Shown: positions 32,381-44,990, numbered from the stretch's first letter. The stretch is DNA of 64,000 nt from Acanthosoma haemorrhoidale (GCA_930367205.1 OV884011.1:140861937-140925936), one strand, 5' to 3'. Translations and numbers: made by a program. Notes: generated from the sequence alone by a model not told the origin.

Positions 32381-35300
32381 ATACAGATATCAAAAGGGGC
32401 TGTGGTATGCGTGGAATCAAAATTACAAGGTATCATCTCAATTGGAGCTAAAACATTGGTACATCCTAAAGCTTCTATTATAGCAGAATCCGGGCCAATT
32501 GTTGTAGGAGAGAGTAATATCTTTGAGGAACAAACTGTTGTTCATCACAGGTATAACTTAAAGTTATTGACATTTTATGATAGTACTAATGTTTTTATTT
32601 AATGTTTTAATAAATTGTTTATTTGTGATTCTATCTGTTTATCTGGATATTGTGTATATTTAAGTTCCTGTACTGAAGAAAGAATTCTATGATACATAGT
32701 TGTCAATAATTGTGGTTTAAAATTTATTTAACAATTTGAGTTGTCGAAATGTTATTTTGGTAATACATTGCTCCATCTTATAGCATGCAGCCCAGTGATG
32801 ATTAAGAGTTTTGAACTATTCATAGTTGTGAATGATGTAGTCTTTTGTACAAGGATTGATTAATAGATCAATTTGTTTCAATATTGATTTTGAGGTGTGT
32901 GTGAGTTCTAAATTAAGTCCACAAATTTTCAGATGTTCTCTGTTATTTTCACAGACAATATATATATATGTAATGTGGTAGTTATTTTTATAAATTGCTC
33001 CCTCCCCATATTTGTTAATGGACAGCAATATTACATTGAATACTTCTAGACTTTACTTCAGTAACCTACCACCTTACTTGTAACCTCTTGAGTTCACTCT
33101 GTTTGAATTTCATGAAAATAAATTTAGTTCCTCGGGTAGCCATGAATTCATGTAATTCCACTACACAGTTCGGCTCCTAGATTGATACTTTGGCCCCTTG
33201 TTTATTTGTCACAAATAGTTAAAAAACTTAATCATATTTTTTAAATCTACAAGTACACAACTTCATGCCCTAACAAAAAATATTATTAAATAATTGTTGT
33301 AGATTATTAAATGCATTAATTATCTTGATTGGATAAATAATAAGTTATGTAATTAAGGTTTTCTTAATTAGGGTTTCGTTGTGTTTTTCATAACCAGAAG
33401 CCCTTATGTTTTCATCCTTTTGTCAACCCTAGAGATGGCGAGTCCCCCGTCCAACCTATAAACATGAAATTTGATTACCTGGCGTCATGACAAATATTTT
33501 CAACCTTATAAAACAATTAAGATTTATTAATTAATCATCATGACTTCCTATGTAATATATGTTAGGACATATAATTACATAACTGGCATATAATTACAAA
33601 AAATGGTGTTCACAACTTTAACTTAATTTATTGCTGTTTGGTGAATGATTGGTTATTTTATATGCATTAATATATATATATAATGGAAATATATAAAGAA
33701 TGAATGTATCTGTCTATGGATAGGTCTATCTTTCTTTAACCTACCTTACCAACCTCTACACTTATGATGCCATTTAATTATTCTAACTACTAATAGATTT
33801 GATTTATTTATCAAATTACGAGTGAGCAATTATAATGAACATAAGATTTAGTTAAATTTAATACTGTCCAAATTTATTCTAATCCATAGTAATTTATCTT
33901 AATAAATTAATGTGGTGGTCAATAGAAGGAATTGCTTTTATATAAATATAACCTATACTATATGTTTTATTCAGATGTTTGAAAATATAAAATAGCATGA
34001 ATTAAAATGATGAATGATTACAATACTTATATACTTACTATTAAAATCTTATTCTTATTAATACAGTGATGTCTTCATTGATGATCAGTCTAATCCCAAG
34101 ACCAAATGTCCCGGAAATCAAAGACCTCTGCCATCAAAATACTTTGTTTTGTGTTAAAAAGTTTGTATGATTGTCTAGGTCTGATGTAGGGGAAGATAGG
34201 CCAAAAACAATGGTTATTGGCTCAAACAATATATTTGAAGTTGGATGTGCAATACATGCAAAAGCGATCGGCGATAATAATGTTTTCGAATCAAAATGTG
34301 AGTAGCACAGGATTACTTCTAATACGTTTAATTATAGCAATGTTTTATCATTTAAAAAATAACACTTTTTATTATTTTAGGTTTTGTTGGACCTGACATA
34401 GAAGTTGGGAATGGCTGCACCATTGGTGCTGGCGTTTCCCTTAGTGTAAAGGAAAAACTTAGGGATAACATGGTTATTACTGGAAGTGAATATCATCGGG
34501 CTATAGCTCCTGAAAAACCACCTGTAAATTCCTTTATAACCAGCCTCAAAGATAATTTAGAAACAGTTAATAAAATCACCAGTTAAAAATAAAGGTTGTA
34601 GGTCTACCAAGTGTTAGTGGCATCTCAAATTTATAAGGATTTTCCCTCCTGTACTCCACAAGTAAAGACCTCATCTTGATTAGTATGCTGTACAAATGGA
34701 GCCATCTACCTATTCTAAATTGAGGCATGACATTTGAGGATCCACTAACACTTGGGAAATTATTACTTTTACGCTTTCCCGGTCATTGGCTAACCTAATC
34801 AAGGCCAGTAAATTGTCAGTCTAGAATAATGGGAAATTACCCAATAATTAGACGTTTGTAAATGCCAAAGGTGGTTTTCTAAGTTCAAATCTGGTAATTT
34901 TGGTCTTTTCGACTCGTATCAATCAGGAAGACCAATTACATTAGACATTTAGGGCGGAAGTTGGAGCAAATCCGTGTCTGACAATCAAGAAACTGTCAAA
35001 CACTCTTAACCAACCTTGCTTGACCATCCAAGAACACTTGGAGCAGAGCAGGTGTTTGGGTCTTGTATAATCTGTCTGAAGAAAAAAAAGCTAACCAAGT
35101 CAATTTATTGCTTAAGGGGCAAAATACAGAAGCATTTTGCTCAGTATGAATCGCTATGAAGTACAGCTAAGTCAGGATTACACCCCCTAAAAGGTGCGTT
35201 GGGTGGAGTATTCGTGGGGTCGTTCATTTTGAAGTGTTTAAACCTGAACAAACTGTGAATGTTTTTTTCTTCAAAAAATTCATGAGTAGTAATATGTCAA

Positions 35301-37603
35301 ATTTTGTTGTCTATAGGTCCCACTATTATTAATAAGTATTTACAAAAAAAAATATCATAATTTTACATCACATTCTGAAAGAATATCAAAAAGAATTCAT
35401 ACTGGGAAGATGCTTATTTATATAAGACTTAAATACAGTAAGGCACCAGACTGGATATTAGGGGTGTCCCGGGTTTGAGTCCCAATCCTGCATTTTTCTG
35501 TACTGGCTAATATTTGAGTAGTGTTATAAAAATATAAATTATCTGCCGAGAGTTTTGAGAAAAATGACATTTGTACGCATTTGGCTATGTCACCTATTAT
35601 TATTTTCATACTTCTTACTCAATGTTCGAAACCTACCTGGTAAAAGTGATATTTATCTCTTACTGGAATTTGGGGCCTCTTCACTCCTTTCATTTATGTC
35701 TGATTTCAAGGTTAACATTATGTATTAAATGGGAAGTATAGAAATAAAAAAGATGACCTTCAAAGACAAGTAATGGCCATAACCTAAAATCATGTCTTCT
35801 TCTCCCTCCATTGCTCTCAGCAAGTAATATACAAATTAATTTATGTAGTCTCGTAAGTAAAAACGTCTGACATTCTCAAGAAATAAACACACACCGAATA
35901 CAGCTAGCCAAATATAATTATATTTACTTATTGTTGTAAAATTTGGGTTGACTTGAGTAATTTAAATTGTAATACTTGCAGCCCTCAACTTTAAAGGCTC
36001 CAGAAATATGTATAAAAGTAGAGCTATGTAAAGAAGAACAAAAATGTTTCTTTAATTATTTATTTTTTAATTAAGCCTACATAATAGTATAGATAATAGA
36101 TAACCAAAAACTTCCTGTTGATCTTTGTTATTGTACTGCTTATTTTTCTGATCCGACGGGTACTTCTTAGTTAGAATGGCCAAAGTTTCACAATCCATTG
36201 TGAGATAATAAAGGTAAAGGCTAATGATAAGTAGCTTTTAATTGTAAATAGTTACTTATCATGTACTCTGAAGGCTGGGTCAAAAAAAGTCCTCCAAATG
36301 ACATAAAACTATTTGATCCAGGACAATGGATTTGTGTATGTGCATGTGTATGTTAGGAAACTATAGGGATTTCGGTTAGGACAGTGGTCGGCAAAGTGCG
36401 GCTCCAGAGCCGCATGTGGCTCTTTGGCTCCTTAAGTGCGGCTCTGGCACAAATATCCACGGAAGGCGCTATAATATTTTCATTAAAAAAAAAACTTGGT
36501 AAGAAAAAAATTACATCTTATTTTGATAAATTAAAATTCTTCTATAAATCGAGAACATGTATAATTTTTTGTTTAAGCTAAAAGATAGATAGGTAATTAA
36601 AATTTTATATTGTTGTGAAAATACATAACGAACATCGAGTTTAATTTTATTAGTTTTCGTAAACGTAAACACAAACCATGTACAAGCTACCGGCTGAAAT
36701 TGTTCGTTTGTTTTTGGCGTACTCCGGTGTGATACAAAGGTACCATAAGCATACAAATGTACATGCGCGCGCATACTTTTTCTAAAGTAGTGGGCGTACA
36801 AACCGAGTTGAAATTGACATTTGAGCTTTGAAATACAATTGCTGGATTTAAAAAACAAGGAGATATGGCGCTCTAAATTCGAACGTCTTTGTGTTGAATT
36901 GGAAATATTGTAGAAGAAAAAATGTGATCTTAGTTCACAACACAAGTGGTCTGCTTTGAATGACCTGGAGAAGGAAGAAATGATCATTTTCAACGCTTGG
37001 AACAGTATTCCTGACTCTTACGATCAGCTGAAAAAGCTTGCGTTTGCTGTTCTTTCCCTTTTCGGTTCTACATATATATGCGAACAATCTTTTTCAAGCA
37101 TGAACATTATCAAGAGTAAACTGAGAAGTCGTCTTATTGATGAGAACTTGGAATCATGCCTAAAATTAAAAACAACATACAAACCTGACTTACTAAAACT
37201 TTCCAAGGAGATGCAAGCACATTTTTCGCATTAATAAATATTTATTAAGTATGAAATTTAGTTTTATTTAGTGTAATAAAAGTTTACTAAACAAGCAGAT
37301 TTGGCTCCCAATTTTTTTTAAAATTGTTGTAATGTTCATATTTGGCTATTTGGCTAATAAGTTTGCCGACCACTGGGCTAGGATAAAGGGGGAAGAATAG
37401 GTGACTTTGATCTATGAGGAGTAATATAGTGCCTGCAAATTACATGTTAATTTTAATTTATTTTAAAAATTAAGTTTGATGCAGCCATAAAACTTTATTA
37501 ATATACATTTTGTTTGTTTTAATTTTTTTAGCCACAGGCATTGCAGCTTGATTTCCTTTCAAAAGTACTTCCTAACTATCATCATTTATGGAAACCAAAG
37601 TAA
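32380..37603 (+). CDS. DCTN6: Dynactin subunit 6 (p27), all but the first short exon
   Basis: Left-handed beta-helix subunit of the dynactin pointed-end complex. Exons: 32380-32550, 34179-34297, 34381-34523, 37532-37603; junction phases all agree. Protein landmarks: GAVVCVESKLQG, VHPKASIIAESGPIVVGE, EEQTVVHHR, MVIGSNNIFEVGC, IGDNNVFESKCFVGPDIEV, IGAGVSL, VITGSEYHRAIAPEKPP, and in the last exon PQALQLDFLSKVLPNYHHL, each matching the human protein in order. The hexapeptide-type beta-helix turns are intact. The acceptor at 32380 (cccag) gives S-I-Q-I-S-K-G, aligning with the family's S-V-K-I-A-P-G; a second acceptor (tacag, 32387) is possible. The last intron (34524-37531) holds four transposon remnants and an intronic poly(A) signal that offers an alternative end after 34523 (V-N-S-F-I-T..., stop at 34584-34586). 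Confidence 0.93.
34588..34593 (+). other. Intronic AATAAA in DCTN6
   Basis: If the 34524 donor is not used, translation continues for 20 codons to TAA at 34584-34586 and AATAAA follows two bases later. This would give a shorter alternative transcript. Confidence 0.45.
34607..34755. mobile_element. Short MITE with about 24-bp inverted repeats
   Basis: 149 bp. Left end CCAAGTGTTAGTGGCATCTC and right end (reverse complement) CCAAGTGTTAGTGGATCCTC, both followed by AAAT/AAATG. The interior is non-coding. I could not settle a target duplication. It begins 14 bases after the intronic AATAAA of DCTN6. Confidence 0.65.
34855..35265 (+). pseudogene. mariner transposase remnant
   Basis: FSKFKSGNFGLFDSYQSGRP (about 34876-34940) matches the mariner HTH end 'WF..F+SGNF...D..RSGRP'. 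Later fragments HLEQ, NQVNLLLKGQNTEAF and VVHFEVFKPEQTVN (about 35222-35262) match further family blocks. Heavily broken; no catalytic motif retained. Confidence 0.65.
35405..35500 (+). repeat. tRNA-derived SINE head
   Basis: CAGTAAGGCACCAGACTGG (A-box/D-arm-like), then GTGTCCCGGGTTTGAGTCCC (B box GGTTTGAGTCC) about 30 bases on. Spacing of a RNA polymerase III tRNA promoter; the acceptor stem does not pair, so this is a SINE or pseudo-tRNA. Confidence 0.6.
36382..37375 (+). mobile_element. hAT transposon, internally deleted, with intact ends
   Basis: 994 bp. Perfect terminal inverted repeats CAGTGGTCGGCAAA, flanked by 8-base target duplications GGTTAGGA (36374-36381) and GGCTAGGA (37376-37383), one mismatch. 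The left end continues GTGCGGCTCCAGAGCCGCAT, a small hairpin-forming subterminal motif. A coding remnant runs from about 36855: LKNKEIWRSKFERLC, a stop, then 36956-37231 with AFAVLSLFGSTYICEQSFSS and MNIIKSKLRSRL, the C-terminal hAT dimerisation domain of the Charlie/GTF2IRD2-related type. The catalytic part is deleted, so it is non-autonomous. It lies in the last DCTN6 intron. Confidence 0.92.
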
Positions 37604-38227
37604 AAGTTTGATATATAATCGGAAAACTATTATTTACTGTACAGGATATTGTTATAATTTATTTGTATTTTTTATATAATTTATTAAATATGAAATATAA
37701 ACTAAAACTAGTATGTTATTTATTTACTAGTTTCTGCCCCTACCCTGAAGAGTCATTCATTGGCTATGCAAAGTCTTATAGAAAAAGTAACACGTGATAA
37801 TAATGCAAATTCAAACAAATAAAATGTATACGGAAGCATTCAAAACATTTCTAAAATCCTGGCATCTTTAAAAAATATAAATTTTAAATATTTTTAATAG
37901 ATAATGTATCAAATTAATAAAATATATCAATATTCAATTTTATAATCCTTTCCTTGAAAAATTGAAATATATTTATCAAGATTTCCAGGAAGTTAAATTA
38001 TTCACTTTCCTAATGTTGAATTGTGAGTGAATGTTTCCTGCCAAATAGATGAATTAAAATTAATGAAGTCTTTTTATTTATAAGCAGATTACATAATATT
38101 TTAAGATATACCATCAACTTTCCCTTTTGAGTTCTTATTTTTTTTATTTTATATACATTAATGAGAAAGACCAATGATCCTTGGATCTAAAAATGATACG
38201 CTAGCTATATACAAATGGTAAATATTG

Positions 38228-41200
38228 CTATAATAGGAGTTCTGGAATAGAAGAGCTGACATAAGTTTCTTGAATAGCATCATCATCACCAAGGGTATCA
38301 GTGTAAATAATAGAAGCCAACACAGTGGTATTGAAAGGGTGAGCGCCTTGCCAAGAAGAATGCGATATAAAATCTACGACTGCTGGCTCATTGTTTTCGC
38401 ATGCCAGCTTATAGTGCCGTCCGATTGGGTACATTCCTGGTCTACATAGGAACACGTGCAGTGCATACTCCTTCCCTGGGGTCAGTTTCGCTACTGTATT
38501 GAATAATATCTGTAAAACATGTATAGTTAAAGATTTAAATTAAACTCAATTAACAAATGAAAGTCAATATTGTGACAAAGGAAATAGATGTAGCTATCAA
38601 CAGTTTCTGTTTATCATTATTGTTTTTCACTGCCATAAGGGATAGAAAGGGGAAAGCACCAAAAAGTTATCCTTTTTCAAAGACTGAGGGTTAGCTCCAA
38701 ATTTATTATAGGCTGGTATTAAACAAATGGCAACAAAGCTGAAAGTTCTCCTAATACTTTCATTTTGTTTGTGATTCTTGTTTATATATTTATTTTTAAC
38801 TCATTTTTCCCCCAAGCCAGGTTCATGTTTACAGTTCTTAGAATCCCCCATCCCAGTTTTTCATATTAACACTTAGAAAACACTTTATTACAACCATTAT
38901 TATGTATATATCAAGTACAATTACATTTTCTGTCAGTGGATTTTGAGCTTTGTTTGACATGAATCATTTGTATATAATCTGTCATCCAAAAAGGTCCTGA
39001 AACAAATGACGAGAACTTTATGTGGTAATATGTCAACAGTGCTGTGATATAGATTACAGATTTTCAGCCAAAAGTCTGACAGCATTAATAATTTGTTGAG
39101 AAAAACTTTCCCTGACCCAATGTGGTTGTTACTTTATATTACAATCAAGGTGATTTTTACATGTCAATATCCGTCTTGGGCCTTTTTGCAACACACTTCT
39201 TGTTGAGATTTATACTAAGCCTAAGCAAGAACTGTCATTACTTAGATGATTACCCAGCTAATGGGTTACATTTTCAGCCCTTGAATAAACTTAAGGTAGA
39301 ACACCAAAAAGGGTAGGAGGAATTACAAAAACAATCTATCCGTCTAGGGTGTGAACTACATTCTAAAATAATTAAATGTAATTCGAGCTTAAATGTGAAT
39401 TATACGTATTCTTTTTAAAATATAAATATATTCATGCTTCAGTCGATCTTGACAAACTTATGAAATTGATTTTACTTGTGCTTTACTGTTGTATTGAACA
39501 AAGCCACAAAGATTTCCTTCAGCAAAATGGAATTTGGATTGTGCCTCAGCTACTGTTACCATTACATTTTCAATATATTCTCCTTCTTTTGGATTTATTT
39601 GCATTCTCACCTAGAAATAAACACAGATAAATGTATTTATATTGTGTAATAATGCTCACAAAACAAAAATATTAAATCTCTCAATGGTATGATTTAAAAC
39701 ACCACATTTCCATAAATCAATAATTTAAAAGGAATATACCTCAGCTCCGATCAGTTCCATTGGTGAGGTGACTTTAAAAAGTGATGTCAACCATTCACTG
39801 CCATCACATCTAGCTTCACTTACATCCTGAACAAAAAGGAATTTTGATTTAATAGGGAAAATCTCTGACTACTTCAACCACCTAGTGTTACTGTCTGTAT
39901 AGAAGAATAGCACATCATTATCTAGTAATAAACCATTGGCATTCCATGGGTTGTATATGGTACAGGATTTTAAATATGTAACTCGTTGGTTTCAGGTATA
40001 TATGCTTTCTTTTAAATAATAGTAATTATAATTAGTTAGCAGTAGAAAGTAGTTATGATGTGTCTCTAAACTGGATTGTAGTTGGATCACAGGCCATCAA
40101 CTATAAGACTATTGGTATGCTGAATTATCTTTTCTGAGTGTTGGTAAGGCACACAACTAATATAAAGTGCGCTCTGTACTCAGTCCAAAGGGCACTGTTA
40201 TGCAGAGTTGAGACATGCCCTGTAATATAGCGTAAAAAAAGACTCCTCTCAGTGAAAATGTTTTTCTGGAGATTGGCCAAGATAACAGAAATAGTATAAT
40301 TCAGTACAAAAGAGCAAGGATGGATACAAGAAGTGTTCCATGAAGAGGTTAGTAATGGAATGGGAAGCTGGGGGGGGGGGGGATAGAAGAAAGAGTGTGA
40401 AACCTCAAAACAAATTAGGGGAAGCATGACCCACCATGGATTGACAGAAAAGGAGAAAATAGGCAGTTAATAGGCAGATTGGAGGAAGGGACCAGAGTAA
40501 AGAGTTCAGTTAAGGAAACTTTCACATTAAAAAACAAAACCAATGTCATTGAACTGTCCATAGAAGTCTCCTAGAAGCAATATCAGTAGCACAACCCCAA
40601 CACAAGAAGTATACAAAAAACTCTTACGAATAAGTAAGTATCCGTTACAGAGGTTACAATTGAAAGCATTACTAATGTAATAACTTAAGAAAGACATAAC
40701 CAGTTTGTTAAAAATGTAAAAGGTTGTTGTTACTTACAAAAAAGTATTAAATGAATTTCTGGAATCTCAATCCTAGTTGGTTAATAATCATAGACCAATA
40801 TCACAAACCACTTTTATCAAAATCTTTAGAAATAATAGCTGCTGGAAGACTGATATCTGCTTTATGAATGAATCCCGACATGGCTCCAGGCAAAGAAAGA
40901 GAGTAAGCATTGTTTCTATTCTCTGAAGGTTATGATTGGCTTAAAAATTACTTGAAAAAATCTTATTGCAATCTAGGGAGAGTTTAAGAGTGAATACATT
41001 GAAAGATTGCTAAGGTGGATTACCGAAAATGGGGTTTGATCTTTTTCTGATATCCATTACAAGACCAAGATAGTAATGATACACCATAGAGTTCTACATT
41101 TAAAACAGGCTTCTATTTCCAATAGTCATTACTATTGTCTATTATTACAAGGCCAGCTCATAAGACAAATTCCAGTCTTTAAATTAACTTAAAATCTTAA

Positions 41201-44200
41201 CGAGTACTGATGATTCGTAATAACTAAATAACAGATTTATCCCAAATAAATACCTTAATATTTAATACTGTTGTTGATTTAATGTTCACGGGCCTCCTTT
41301 TTTGTTTCAATTCACACAGGCCATTATCCATTTTTGTATCAATAGATTTTGTTACTCTTAACAAAATATCCAGTTTTTCCTTATCAGTTAACAGCGTAGA
41401 ATCTGCTATATCAGAGGCGAATTCGTTCGGAGTAAGAGTAAGGAACCTTATTTTTTTTATAAGTCCATTTATTTTGCTCCTCCATGGAGTTGAAGATGAA
41501 TCTACAGTCATAAATGGCTTAGCATTACAAATAATTATCAATAATAAGGGGCAAGGACATTTCTAAAATTATTTAATAATAGATTGAAGACAATTTTACT
41601 TTATGTCAAATGTAAACGAGGTTTCTTAAAATTGTTTGCTCCATGGACATCTTTCAGGATCAGGTGATGGACCTCTTCTAAAATTATATTAAAAATTTCT
41701 TAAAAATAACACCACTGTTTGCTATAAAAATGGGCCCAAAAACTGCTAAAAGCTAACAAAATGTAAAAGTCCCAATGAGTGTAAATGATTTTCGAAATGT
41801 GTTACACTTGCAGAGGATATGAAAATATCTCTGGCTGTGGTGTTTGAAGAGACATAATTGATGTAACATACAGTACTATATAACACCATTTCTTAAGTGG
41901 ATTGATGCTTCATTATAGTAGAAGATAGTGAAAATTAAGAATTGACCACTGTTTACCCTTTCAGGCTAACTGATCCCATAACCCTTATTATGGGAGTGCT
42001 ATGAAACACTAATATATCCTGCATTGCTGATAATCAAAAGAGATTGCATATGCAATTATTTGTAAGTAAAAGCTGCCATTCTAATGCCAATTTAGTTATT
42101 TCTGTGGTAAGGAGAGGAGTTGATTCTTTTTCTGGCTATACAGGATCCAGGTAATGGCTTTTTCTCCAGTTGAAAAGTAAGAGCTAATCTCATTGCAAGC
42201 TTTCATGACCTGACGAAGAGGGCTCACTTGATATTAAAGCTATTTCTGCAGACCAATATGTCATTTCCGAGTCTACAAAGGTTGCCACCAATGTTTTCTC
42301 GGATATTTTATTTTAATAATAAAAGAGAATTAAAAAAAAGATGCAATTTTATTTAAATGTTACATTTTTACAAACTATTAAGCACAACAAAAGCTAAATA
42401 AAAGAACTTGTTTATTAATGTTCTTTGCTGCGATATTTCAAAATATTACCTAATATTAACACATTAAAGACATAACACATATTTATTTTTGACATCAGCA
42501 TGGTATCAAATGGAACTACCTCTAAACTATGATACCTTGCAAAAATCACACTTCTTAAAAAAAAAAAAAAAGGTTTCGTTCAAGTTATGAGTACAATGTT
42601 AACAAATTTTATTGGGTTTTTTTAATTAAAATTTAAAAAGATAAAACAAAATTAGATATTGCTAATTAGGAAGTCAGGATTTTTAATTTGACACACTAAA
42701 ATTATAGGATTTTTTTTATTATCAATTAATGAACGTAATTATGTTTTATGGAGATGTAATGATTTTTCATGTAATTTTTTGAAAAAAATAAAAACCTAAA
42801 ATGCCAGAGGCTATTGATTGTTGGATCAATTAGTTACTTTCAGTGTAAATAGTTTTATTTTATTTCTAAATCTTCTCATGAATCCTTAATCTTCATGAAC
42901 TCTTATTCTTTGGTGATTTTTTCCGAGGACAAATCAATTTTGTTTATAGCTTTTTGGAAATTTTGGTATTGTAGGGCTGTATTTCAATCTTAATGGTAGT
43001 TTATTAAATTGCTACTTTTCATTTTGGTTTTCTAGACAGAATTTACTATTTCTTTAGTCAAATAGTTTCTCCTGCCTCATGAGGCTAAGTGAACCCGACG
43101 CTCCCAGATTCATCCTCAGAAAGAATCCTTAACAGAGCCAGAATCGAACCTAGATCTATATATGTCTATATGCCAGGCACACTAATTACTGTGCCATGGA
43201 GGCGGCTAATGTAATATCCCCACCTTTTAAATTTTCATTCAGACTATCTTATTATTCTCAATTTTAAGAGAAAATCAATAATGGTGTAATTATTTTTGTA
43301 GTAAAATAAAATGGGTTAGGGTTTTTTTTTTCGGAAAAAGTTGATATTTATGAACGTTTACGTCACAAGAATAAGTCATATTTAAGTTTACATACAATTT
43401 CACTGCAAAGCATACAAAAGGCAAATTATACTTGGTTTCCCAACCTTTTGTGGTGAGTCTAGATAATGTCCATTCTTCTACGACTTTGTATAATGTCACT
43501 TCAGTGGATACATTTAATATGTTATGATCCAAAATTGAAGAAAGTGTTTCTTCAGACATAGAACTTGCATGCTTACTTTTGAGAACTTCTGCTGTGTGTA
43601 ATTGTATTTCCTGGAATTAGATACTTTTTAATTTTACTCATTTCATAATAAATAAGTAAATATCACAACTTAAATAATAACTTATATGAAAGATGAACAA
43701 TTTAGATAAAATTAAAACATTACCAAAACACACTGCTTCCGAAGCTTAGTTACATCATGAAATTTAGAAAACTCATATAAATAAATGGCATTTGAGTGGT
43801 TTAAATTTGAAGACAAATAATCAATACACTCTTTTTCTAAAAAAATCAGCAGATATTTCTTCGCAGCATAGTATAATTCACAAGCTTGTGTATACGACTC
43901 AATATTAAGTTTTACATCGTATATAAACCTAAAATAAAGAGTGATCAATAAAAAGTGGATTTTAAAAGTTAGCTTGTGCATTGTTTTAATACAATAAACA
44001 TACTGTATCATTTGGAGAAAAATATCTAGTTTGATGTCAGTGATGACGACTGGACCAGTTCCTTCAGTATATCCTCTAAAAAACATAGCTTGAAAAACAG
44101 GACTGGCCATTGCCAAAATTAATTTATGGCAAAGTACCTGTAATCATGAATTCACTATTAGCTATACACTTAATGTTCATCAATAGATTGGAAAGTATGT

Positions 44201-44348
44201 AATAAATAAATAAATGAACCTTTTCATTGCCCACATGGAATTCACAGTCAGTCAATATTTTTTTATCTAACATATATGAACATCTTTCTGAAAAACACTT
44301 GTTTTTTGTCTGCCAATCATTTATCACCACAGACATATTTTGTTGCAT
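38228..44348 (-). CDS. BTB-BACK-PHR-like protein (BTBD2/3/6 type), complete 8-exon gene
   Basis: Exons (minus): 44348-44220, 44137-44004, 43928-43724, 43610-43445, 41501-41254, 39826-39740, 39610-39476, 38509-38228; total 1,386 nt, 461 aa, phases consistent (the 43445 donor is the least certain; a gtataa donor about 15 bases on is possible but out of phase). BTB domain: LTDCEFHVGNEK/VLCHKLILAMASPVFQAMFF, then FIYDVKLNIES and ACELYYAAKKYLL. BACK domain: VTKLRKQCVL, AEVLKSK, LYKVVEEWTLSRL. Then KIRFLTLTPNEFA and LLTDKEKLDILL. The C-terminal part (LIGAEVRMQINP, LTPGKEYALHVFL, SIPELLL at the end) has the order of a diverged PHR domain. Family role: substrate adaptor for a CUL3 ubiquitin ligase. 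The precise orthologue is unclear, so I give no symbol. Confidence 0.85.
39200..39325 (+). repeat. 5S rRNA-like SINE, copy 2 (short)
   Basis: CCTAAGCAAGAACTGTC then ATTACTTAGATGATTACCC resembles 5S rRNA boxes A-C with an internal gap; the tail GAACACCAAAAAGGGTAGGAGG matches the tail of the copy at 25605. Confidence 0.45.
40120..40440. other. Unassigned repeat-like stretch with a poly-G run
   Basis: Contains a run of about 12 G at 40370-40381 and a 100-codon frame on the minus strand without any recognised motif. It lies in an intron of the BTB gene; probably decayed transposon DNA. Confidence 0.25.
41580..43035. other. Intronic AT-rich DNA, no gene
   Basis: Part of the intron between BTB exons 4 and 5. 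No supported ORF or repeat family. Confidence 0.4.
43040..43215 (-). repeat. tRNA-derived SINE
   Basis: On the minus strand: GCCTCCATGGCACAGTAATT (A box TGGCACAGTAATTAG), then about 35 bases on AGGTTCGATTCTGGC (B box GGTTCGATTC), followed by a non-tRNA body (GAGGATGAATCTGGGAGCGT, TTAGCCTCATGAGGC). Clear pol III SINE architecture. Confidence 0.75.
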
Positions 44349-44929
44349 TGAAAAACTAAATCAGTAAACACTGACACTTTCTCTCAACAAGAATATCAAA
44401 ACAAATAAACCATTTGCATTATATTTTATGGTATGCAAATGCCGCCGATAATTCTCACTGAAATCATTAAACTATTGTATGCAAAACTGAGTATTAACCC
44501 TGACTCAATTACTACACGACCATAAGGATCAATAAAAAACAATAATTCAAATAACAAAATTGCAGACTGCTGTGAGCTATGCGGGACCACAACTCCAACA
44601 CTTCAGAGCTTGAAATAAGTCGAGGGGCGGAAGTATGTATTAAAACGAAGTTTACGTCAATGTTTCAGTATTCAAGGTGACATCTCTGTGACATGACATA
44701 GTCATGCACTACAATTATGGTATTATAGTAGATGCTTACTTTCAGAACACTTTAGAAACAAATTTACCTTTGAGCACAATAATGCTGCCTTTGATAGTGT
44801 CACCATTAATGGAATGTACAGAGCTACCAACAGCAAATTTCACACAAAACTTGATCACAAAGAAAACACTTTTAAACATTGTAAGTGTGTGCTGCCAGAA
44901 AACAAAAACTTTTTGTCTCTACGCAGCTT

Positions 44930-44990
44930 TATTAATTTATACCCAAACGATTTCGACAGAGTAGGTCGTCATCTTCAAGGGTTCGTGCTG
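44930..44990 (-). other. Short stem motif of the 'TGAAGATGAC...GTCGAAATCG' kind
   Basis: Minus strand: CCCTTGAAGATGACGACC, TACTCT, GTCGAAATCGTT. CGAC/GTCG form a stem flanked by GATGA and AAA. This arrangement recurs in arthropod transposons and resembles a decayed hammerhead-type core, but the canonical CTGATGA is not present. Confidence 0.3.

Noticed and set aside
35405..35500. Possible functional tRNA gene
   Set aside because: A and B boxes are present but the acceptor and anticodon stems do not pair; SINE head instead.
36511..36993. 160-codon open frame on the minus strand
   Set aside because: It is antisense to the hAT coding remnant (KFERLC...NDLEKEEM) and has no motif; shadow frame.
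43120..43210. Possible functional tRNA gene on the minus strand
   Set aside because: Same reason; followed by a non-tRNA SINE body.
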